13,247 bases of DNA from the NCBI GenBank assembly GCA_945861195.1, contig CAMATS010000027.1, forward strand, positions 1 to 13,247, written 5' to 3'. The stretch's first letter is position 1. Every line of letters begins with the position of its first letter. The DNA is from Rhodoferax sp. OV413 (lineage in GTDB: Bacteria; Pseudomonadota; Gammaproteobacteria; Burkholderiales; Burkholderiaceae_C). Shown here one piece after another: positions 8,973 through 13,247 of this stretch. The position numbers were made by a program, and so were the translations under genes. The notes beneath the pieces were generated by a model. That model was not told the DNA's origin, did no database searches, and worked only from the letters and a program-made list of their open reading frames with translations.

Positions 8973-8976
8973 CTCC
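8973..8976 (-). promoter_or_regulatory. strong Shine-Dalgarno of the leader ORF
   Basis: GGAG (rc of CTCC at 8973-8976) with six bases to the ATG at 8966. It is better placed than the ribosome site of the aminotransferase itself, suggesting that ribosomes enter here. Confidence 0.5.
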
Positions 8977-9042
8977 TAATTAAATGGCACAGAGGGGCAA
9001 CGTGGCTGGGCATTGGTGCTTGGCTTTTGCATGCTCCGGGGC

Positions 9043-9071
9043 ACCTTAATCGATTTGTACAGCCCGGTCAA
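9043..9071 (-). promoter_or_regulatory. sigma-70-type promoter for the leader-aminotransferase-dehydrogenase unit
   Basis: On the minus strand, TTGACC (rc of 9066-9071) is separated by exactly 17 bases from TAAGGT (rc of 9043-9048). The -35 matches the consensus at 5 of 6 positions; the -10 matches at 3 of 6, including the key first, second and last bases. Transcription would start near 9036, leaving a 5' leader of about 70 bases before the short ORF. Confidence 0.5.
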
Positions 9072-9072
9072 T

Positions 9073-9098
9073 AACCAATTTTTTCAACCAGTTTTTTC
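9073..9098. repeat. tandem 13-bp direct repeat, candidate operator
   Basis: AACCAATTTTTTC (73-85 of this kilobase) is followed immediately by AACCAGTTTTTTC, 12 of 13 bases alike. It abuts the -35 of the minus-strand promoter and lies about 115 bases upstream of the threonine-aldolase-family gene, so a protein bound here could control both divergent transcripts. The spacing of 13 bases is longer than one helical turn, so the two copies would not lie on the same DNA face. Operator function is inference. Confidence 0.5.
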
Positions 9099-9212
9099 GA
9101 CCCGCATGGTTCTGCTTTGTTAACTTCTGCCCTGGACCCGGCGTAGGATCAAGCGAGTCCGATCTTTGGTGGATCGGGATTTTGCCGACCGGCCCCAACC
9201 CATACAGCAGCC

Positions 9213-10268
9213 ATGAGACCAGACGCCATTGATTTTCGAAGTGACAACTCAGGTTGCGCTGCGCCAGAACTTATTGAAGCGATCAACACTGCCAACAGCG
9301 GCACTGCGCTCGGTTACGGTGGCGACGCCTTAACCCTAGCCCTGCAGGATCGACTGGCGGAGGTGTTTGAAACACCGTTGCGGGTATTCCCGGTTCCAAC
9401 GGGTACGGCGGCTAATGCAGTTGCGCTGGCTGCTTCATGCACGCCCTTTGGCGCTGTCTATTGCAGTGCACTGGCGCACATCAACACCTCGGAATGCAAC
9501 GCCACCAGTTTTTTCGGCGGCGGCACCAAACTCGTGGCGGTCGATGGACCACACGGGAAAGTTGACGCCAAGGCCCTGCAAGATGCAATCCTTAGCGCGG
9601 GAGTAGGCCAGTCACACAAGAACCAGCCCTGTGCCGTGAACCTGGTGCAGGCCACCGACATGGGTGCAATTTACCAAACCGACGAGCTCGCTGCGGTCAG
9701 CGCAGTGGCCCACGCGCATGGCCTGAAGGTTCACATGGACGGCGCACGCTTTGCCAATGCTTTGGTGGCACTAGGGTGCACCCCGGCCCAGGCCAGTTGG
9801 CGTGCCGGCGTTGACTTGCTGTCACTTGGCGTGACAAAAAATGGCGGCCTGTTGACCGATGCGATCGTTGTCTTTGCACCCGACACAGCCGCCAACATCG
9901 AATTCCATTTGCGCCGAGCCGGCCTGGTTTGGTCAAAGATGCGGTTTGCTTCGGCGCAGATCATGGCCTATGTCGAGGACGACCTGTGGCTGCGCCTGGC
10001 GCGCCAAGCCAACTCGGCGGCAGCCCGTATATCAGCGCAGATTGACGGACTCCGCGGCCTCAGGCTGGTCGCCCCGGTGCAGGCCAACGAGCTGTTTGTC
10101 GAGATGCCTGAGTCAGCGTTGGCAGGCCTGGATAAAGCGGGATTTTTGTTCCATCGGCGGGGACCCACCGTAGCCCGTTTTGTGTGTCGCTGGGACACCA
10201 CCAAGGCCGAATGCGCCGCCCTGTGCGCCGCTATCGATCGGCTGCTCAGGGACAGCCCCAGTACCTGA
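9213..10268 (+). CDS. threonine aldolase-family PLP lyase (low-specificity L-threonine/phenylserine aldolase type)
   Basis: PLP-dependent fold type I enzyme that cleaves a beta-hydroxy-alpha-amino acid to glycine and an aldehyde, or the reverse. Length 351 is normal. DFRSDNSG (7-14) is the family's opening motif, and GYGGD (34-38) follows. His89 in AHINTSECNA stacks on the cofactor. MDGAR (175-179) supplies Asp176 and Arg179, and Lys209 in SLGVTKNGG is the Schiff-base lysine. The sequence is of the type annotated as low-specificity L-threonine aldolase or beta-eliminating lyase in proteobacteria; some close relatives act on L-phenylserine or other beta-hydroxy amino acids, so threonine may not be the true substrate. 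The ATG at 9213 has only a weak ribosome site. It stands alone on the plus strand, facing away from the aminotransferase unit and converging with the class III aminotransferase 49 bases further on. Confidence 0.9.
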   Translation: MRPDAIDFRSDNSGCAAPELIEAINTANSGTALGYGGDALTLALQDRLAEVFETPLRVFPVPTGTAANAVALAASCTPFGAVYCSALAHINTSECNATSFFGGGTKLVAVDGPHGKVDAKALQDAILSAGVGQSHKNQPCAVNLVQATDMGAIYQTDELAAVSAVAHAHGLKVHMDGARFANALVALGCTPAQASWRAGVDLLSLGVTKNGGLLTDAIVVFAPDTAANIEFHLRRAGLVWSKMRFASAQIMAYVEDDLWLRLARQANSAAARISAQIDGLRGLRLVAPVQANELFVEMPESALAGLDKAGFLFHRRGPTVARFVCRWDTTKAECAALCAAIDRLLRDSPST

Positions 10269-10317
10269 GACCGTTGTGAGACACCCAGCAGGGTTGGGCT
10301 TTAGCTGCGGCCCTTGA

Positions 10318-11655
10318 TCAGGCGCTTGGCAGGCTGGCAAACGCCGCATCGAGTGCATCGGCGAGGCGTTCGATGATCAGGTCGAGGTCCTTGTCTTGCA
10401 CGGTAAATGGCGGAGCCAAAAGAATATGGTCGCCGCGGCGGCCATCGATGGTCCCGCCCATGGCATAGACCAACAAGCCGCGCGCCATCGCCTGCTCACG
10501 AACCCGGGCGTTGAGTTGTAACGCTGGATCAAACGGACTTTTGTCGCCTCGATCAGCCACGATTTCAAAGGCCTGCAGCAAGCCACGGCCCCGGATATCG
10601 CCCACATGCCGATGGCCACCCAAGGCCGCCTCGAGTCGGCCGCGCAGCGCAAGGCCCTGAATCCGGGCAGCATCAACCAACTGGTCGCGCTGCACGATGC
10701 GCTGCACTTGGAGCGCCGCGGCGCAAGCAACCGGATGCCCCATATAGGTGTGGCCGTGCATAAAGCGGCCGCTGCCCCGCGCAAAAACATCATGGATTTT
10801 GTGTTGCACCAAAACCGCGCCTATCGCTTGGTAGCCACCCCCCAGACCCTTGGCCACGGCCATCAGGTCGGGAACAATCCCCTCCTGCTCAACGGCATGC
10901 ATGGCGCCTGTGCGGCCCATACCGCACATGATCTCGTCGGCGATCAACAAAACTCCGTGACGCTCGCAGACCGCGCGCACACCCTTCAAATAGCCCGGTA
11001 CCGCCGGCACTGCGCCCAGGGTTGCGCCAACCAAGGTCTCGACACAAAAGCCGATCACAGTCTCGGGGCCCAGGCGCAAAATTTCCGCCTCGAGTTCACC
11101 CACCAAGCGCAGGCCATATTGCTCCGCAGATTCATGCTGCAGTCGGTCCCGGTACTCGTAACAGGGCGCCACATGGGTGACGTCAAAGAGAAGCGGCGCA
11201 AACTGGGCGCGGCGCATGGCATTGCCACCCACGGCCAAAGCCCCCAAGGTGTTGCCATGGTAGCTTTGCCGACGGCCAATGAAATGGCGACGCTGAGGCT
11301 GACCGATTTCGACGAAATATTGACGCGCCATCTTCAAGGCCGCCTCCATCGCCTCAGAGCCGCCCGACACCAAAAAAACATGCGACATGCCGGCGGGGGC
11401 CCGCTCCAGCAAAACCTCGGCCAATTCTTCTGCAGCACGGCTGGTGAAGAAACTGCTGTGCACATAGTCCAACCGACCCAGCTGGGCAGCCACCGCTGCA
11501 ATCACCTCGGGATGGTTGTGGCCCAAGCAGGAAACCGCGGCGCCGCCACAAGCATCGATATAAGTCTTGCCGTTGGTATCGGTGATTTCAAGTCCGCTGG
11601 CCGAGGCTGCCTCGGGCATACGCGACTGGGTGTGACGGTGAAACACATGGGTCAT
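10318..11655 (-). CDS. class III PLP aminotransferase (aspartate aminotransferase superfamily)
   Basis: Omega-type transaminase moving an amino group, often a terminal one, to a 2-oxo acid or pyruvate. From the ATG at 11655 it has 445 residues, the usual size. GGSEAMEAALKMAR (98-111) binds the cofactor phosphate, SYHGNT (131-136) stacks on the ring, ADEIMCGMGRTG (239-250) contains Asp240, and Lys269 in VAKGLGGGY is the Schiff-base lysine. HTYMGHPVACAAAL (302-315) is the phosphate-closing segment from the other subunit. The start is fixed by TTGGAGG eight bases upstream; an in-frame ATG at 11718 has no ribosome site and lies in the divergent promoter region. The class includes diaminobutyrate, beta-alanine, taurine and polyamine transaminases; I cannot assign the donor. 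In ectoine degradation DoeD is an enzyme of this class, but this alone does not prove the connection. Confidence 0.92.
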   Translation of the reverse strand: MTHVFHRHTQSRMPEAASASGLEITDTNGKTYIDACGGAAVSCLGHNHPEVIAAVAAQLGRLDYVHSSFFTSRAAEELAEVLLERAPAGMSHVFLVSGGSEAMEAALKMARQYFVEIGQPQRRHFIGRRQSYHGNTLGALAVGGNAMRRAQFAPLLFDVTHVAPCYEYRDRLQHESAEQYGLRLVGELEAEILRLGPETVIGFCVETLVGATLGAVPAVPGYLKGVRAVCERHGVLLIADEIMCGMGRTGAMHAVEQEGIVPDLMAVAKGLGGGYQAIGAVLVQHKIHDVFARGSGRFMHGHTYMGHPVACAAALQVQRIVQRDQLVDAARIQGLALRGRLEAALGGHRHVGDIRGRGLLQAFEIVADRGDKSPFDPALQLNARVREQAMARGLLVYAMGGTIDGRRGDHILLAPPFTVQDKDLDLIIERLADALDAAFASLPSA

Positions 11656-11686
11656 GGTGAAGGCCTCCAAGCTGTTACCGGATGCG

Positions 11687-11718
11687 ATTATGGGCAATTG
11701 GTGACCCGGTCGGATCAA
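11687..11718 (-). promoter_or_regulatory. candidate promoter of the class III aminotransferase gene
   Basis: The minus strand reads CATAAT (rc of 11687-11692), 5 of 6 to the -10 consensus. TTGATC (rc of 11713-11718) lies upstream with a 20-base spacer, which is longer than optimal. It would leave a leader of about 25 bases containing the GGAGG ribosome site. Confidence 0.3.
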
Positions 11719-11776
11719 TGGCTCAAGATGCGCTGGGTAAAGTGGACCTGTTTGCAGCCGGGGCTCGGGTTAACAT

Positions 11777-11793
11777 GATTGGCCGAATCAATC
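11777..11793. promoter_or_regulatory. palindrome ahead of the enolase-superfamily gene
   Basis: GATTG-N7-CAATC ends 10 bases before the ATG at 11804, and just ahead of the GGGG that serves as the ribosome site. It contains a T-N11-A dyad (ATTG-N7-CAAT) of the kind bound by LysR-type regulators, and its position over the start region would suit repression. No regulator gene is in the window, so this is only a candidate. Confidence 0.3.
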
Positions 11794-11803
11794 GGGGATA
11801 ACC

Positions 11804-12922
11804 ATGAAAATAACTGATGTAGAGACAATTTTGCTGCGCCTGCCCGTGGTGCAAGAGATTGGCGATGGTTGCCAGACGATTTGTGTGATTCGCGTCCACA
11901 CCGATGAAGGCATTGTCGGTATCGGTGAGGCGCATACCAACCCGCTGGCGGCGCAGGCCATCATTGATTCCCCCGTGTACTCGGTGTCGGCACAGGGCCT
12001 CAAACATCTGCTGATTGGCGAAGATCCTCGCGACATCAACCGGCTGTGGGACAAGATGTACAAGTCCAGCCAAACCTATGGGCGCCGCGGCCTCTTGATG
12101 CACGCCATGTCGGGTGTCGATTTGGCGTTGTGGGACATCTTGGGCAAAGCCTCGGGGCTGCCGGTCTACCGACTGCTGGGCGGCGCGCGCAAGCGCGAGC
12201 ACCTGGCCTACGCCTCGGACTTGTCGCAGCCCACGATTGAGGGCACCATTGACTTGGCGCTACAACACAAGGCGAGCGGCTACCGGGCGATGAAGTTCGG
12301 CTGGGGTGCCCTAGGCAAGGACCGCAAGTCCGATATCGCCATCGCCGCCAGGCTACGGCAGGCACTCGGGCCTGATTTCGACATCATGATCGACATGGGA
12401 TTTTCTGTGCCGCTTGACCATGCCATTCAGCTTGGCAGAGCCTATGCCGAGCAGGATTTGTTCTTTTTGGAAGAACCGCTGTCGCCAGATGACATAGGTG
12501 GTTTTGCCAAACTGGTAGCCGCTTCGCCCACGCCAATTGCCACCGGCGAAAAAGCCTCTCATGAGTTCGATTATTTGGACCTGATGGACCGAGGTGGTTT
12601 GCGCATCATTCAACCCGACATTGCGCGCATGGGCGGTATTTCAGCCATGCTGCGGGTGATCGCCCACGCCGAGGCCCGCAATGTGCGCGTGATACCGCAC
12701 TGCTGGTCAACCGACATATTGGTGGCCGCCACCCTGCACTGCATGGCCACCATGCGTGACTGCCCCTATCTGGAGTACAACGCCACCGCCAACCCGCTGA
12801 GAACCGATTTACTGAGCACGCCAATTCGGCCGAAAAACGGCAGCATCAGCGTCCCCGAAAAACCCGGGCTGGGCATCGAACTGCGCGAAGACACGCTCAA
12901 ACGCTTTCGCTGGCAGCCCTGA
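11804..12922 (+). CDS. enolase-superfamily enzyme, mandelate racemase/muconate lactonizing enzyme family (MR subgroup)
   Basis: Metal-dependent enzyme abstracting the alpha-proton of a carboxylate, giving racemisation, epimerisation or dehydration of a hydroxy acid. Length is 372. The N-terminal capping domain (about 1-125) precedes the barrel. The metal ligands are Asp197 (MIDMGF), Glu223 (FLEEP) and Glu249 (TGEK). Asp272 (QPDIARMGG) and His299 (IPHCW) form the His-Asp dyad that defines the MR subgroup. The usual Lys-x-Lys at the end of the second strand reads Lys164-Phe-Gly166 (MKFGWG), so the second lysine is replaced by glycine. The His-Asp dyad points to acid-sugar or hydroxy-acid dehydratases and racemases rather than dipeptide epimerases. 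The start ATG has GGGG six bases upstream. It is divergent from the class III aminotransferase and is probably transcribed alone. The substrate is unknown. Confidence 0.9.
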   Translation: MKITDVETILLRLPVVQEIGDGCQTICVIRVHTDEGIVGIGEAHTNPLAAQAIIDSPVYSVSAQGLKHLLIGEDPRDINRLWDKMYKSSQTYGRRGLLMHAMSGVDLALWDILGKASGLPVYRLLGGARKREHLAYASDLSQPTIEGTIDLALQHKASGYRAMKFGWGALGKDRKSDIAIAARLRQALGPDFDIMIDMGFSVPLDHAIQLGRAYAEQDLFFLEEPLSPDDIGGFAKLVAASPTPIATGEKASHEFDYLDLMDRGGLRIIQPDIARMGGISAMLRVIAHAEARNVRVIPHCWSTDILVAATLHCMATMRDCPYLEYNATANPLRTDLLSTPIRPKNGSISVPEKPGLGIELREDTLKRFRWQP

Positions 12923-13103
12923 ACCAGCACGATTGACCGAATCGCGAGCACAGGCGGCATGGTTCAATTTTGAACGCATGTGTGCCAATGACCTTCGTTT
13001 GCTGCCCGTGGAGGCGGTGACCTTTCACAGGATGTGATTCGCCAACTGGATGCACTGACACGCGTGATTCCCGTGCGCTACGCGATTGACCGGGACTTGA
13101 GTG
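12923..13103 (+). other. apparently degraded DNA without an intact gene
   Basis: I find no complete gene. One plus frame reads FNFERMCANDLRLLPVEA from 12963 and stops at 13037. A second plus frame reads GGDLSQDVIRQLDALTRVIP from 13010 and stays open with no start. The two together look like one short coding sequence shifted in frame, but I do not recognise a family. Alternatively these are chance frames. Confidence 0.3.
12930..12944. other. short dyad just after the enolase-superfamily gene
   Basis: CGATT-gaccg-AATCG, 7 bases after the stop. The stem is too weak and lacks a T-run, so it is not a convincing terminator. It contains GATTGACCGAATC, which is 12 of 13 identical to the sequence just before the same gene (11777-11789). 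Confidence 0.3.
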
Positions 13104-13247
13104 CATTACGCCAAACAGTTCACCCAGTTACGCGCTGCGGGCACACCCATAGGCGCCAACGACCTCTGGATCGCCTGCCACGCGCTCGCCCTGAGCGCCA
13201 CCCTGGTCAACGAACAACACCAGCGAGTTCAAGCGCGTCACTGGCCT
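13104..13247 (+). pseudogene. VapC/PIN-domain toxin remnant (C-terminal part, frameshifted, cut by right window edge)
   Basis: The frame from 13104 reads HYAKQFTQLRAAGTPIGAND and continues LWIACHALALSATLV. This is the C-terminal half of VapC-type PIN ribonucleases, where the GxPIGxxDxxIAxHAL pattern carries conserved acidic active-site residues. After LV the frame becomes NEQHQRVQARHWP, but dropping one A at 13209-13210 restores TNNTSEFKRVTGL, the expected VapC ending, so a single-base insertion is present. The N-terminal half of the domain with its first aspartate is not found upstream in any frame, and a TGA stands directly before the HYA segment. No VapB antitoxin gene is seen. Together this indicates a dead remnant rather than a sequencing slip alone. 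Confidence 0.62.

Larger units (their letters stand above)
8967..9212. promoter_or_regulatory. divergent control region between aminotransferase unit and aldolase gene
   Basis: About 246 bases without a gene. It contains the minus-strand promoter (9043-9071), the 13-bp tandem repeat (9073-9098) and a hairpin CCGATC-tttggtg-GATCGG (9159-9177) in the probable 5' leader of the plus-strand gene. For the plus strand only a weak promoter is visible, a TAGGAT -10 at 9144-9149 with TTAACT 18 bases upstream. No glycine riboswitch motif is seen. Confidence 0.45.

Noticed and set aside
8985..9001. Sigma-54 promoter beginning TGGCAC
   Set aside because: The required TTGC element at the -12 position is missing at the proper distance.
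9159..9177. Riboswitch ahead of the threonine-aldolase-family gene
   Set aside because: Only a single six-base-pair hairpin is present and the conserved motifs of the glycine riboswitch are not found.
10284..10313. Intrinsic terminator between the aldolase and class III aminotransferase genes
   Set aside because: The possible stems (CCCA/TGGG, GGGC/GCCC) are four base pairs, compete with each other and have no T-run.
10606..11778. 390-residue plus-strand open frame antisense to the class III aminotransferase
   Set aside because: It is a shadow created by GC-rich codon usage; the opposite strand encodes a complete enzyme with all catalytic motifs, and this frame has no recognisable domain.

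Overview
This window looks like chromosomal DNA from a GC-rich proteobacterium, most likely a betaproteobacterium of the order Burkholderiales (Comamonadaceae-like). The evidence is the codon usage, the compact gene packing and the protein flavour; there is no rRNA or other marker gene, so the placement is an inference. Almost every complete gene belongs to the uptake or breakdown of amino-acid-like compounds. I see no transposase, tRNA, rRNA, CRISPR array or transcription factor gene.

Layout. (1) Positions 1-170, minus strand: the 5' end of a D-2-hydroxyacid dehydrogenase gene that runs off the left edge. (2) Positions 171-491: a divergent control region. (3) Positions 492-5916, plus strand: a complete five-gene Dpp/Opp-type ABC importer (binding protein, two permeases, two ATPases), tightly overlapped from the first permease on, followed 16 bp later by an M14-family zinc N-deacylase resembling DoeB (5933-6937). 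(4) Minus strand: a two-gene unit encoding a class IV (IlvE-like) aminotransferase and a second D-2-hydroxyacid dehydrogenase. It is preceded by a 20-codon leader ORF with a strong Shine-Dalgarno that overlaps the aminotransferase start as ATGA. (5) Positions 9213-10268, plus: a threonine-aldolase-family PLP lyase. (6) Positions 10318-11655, minus: a class III aminotransferase. (7) Positions 11804-12922, plus: an enolase-superfamily (mandelate racemase subgroup) enzyme. (8) Positions 12923-13247: degraded DNA ending in the C-terminal part of a VapC/PIN toxin broken by a frameshift and cut by the window edge.

How the genes may work together (inference). The importer would bring in a peptide or N-acylated amino acid, and the DoeB-like enzyme would free its amino group. 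The aminotransferases would convert the amine or amino acid to an oxo compound, and the dehydrogenases would reduce a 2-oxo acid such as glyoxylate or hydroxypyruvate to a D-2-hydroxy acid. The aldolase-type lyase would cleave a beta-hydroxy amino acid to glycine and an aldehyde. The mandelate-racemase-type enzyme could dehydrate or epimerise a hydroxy acid. The deacetylase resembles the ectoine-degradation enzyme, but the ectoine hydrolase DoeA is not in the window, so the substrate is probably different or the pathway extends beyond the left edge. The alternating divergent and convergent gene pairs suggest several separately controlled small transcripts rather than one operon.
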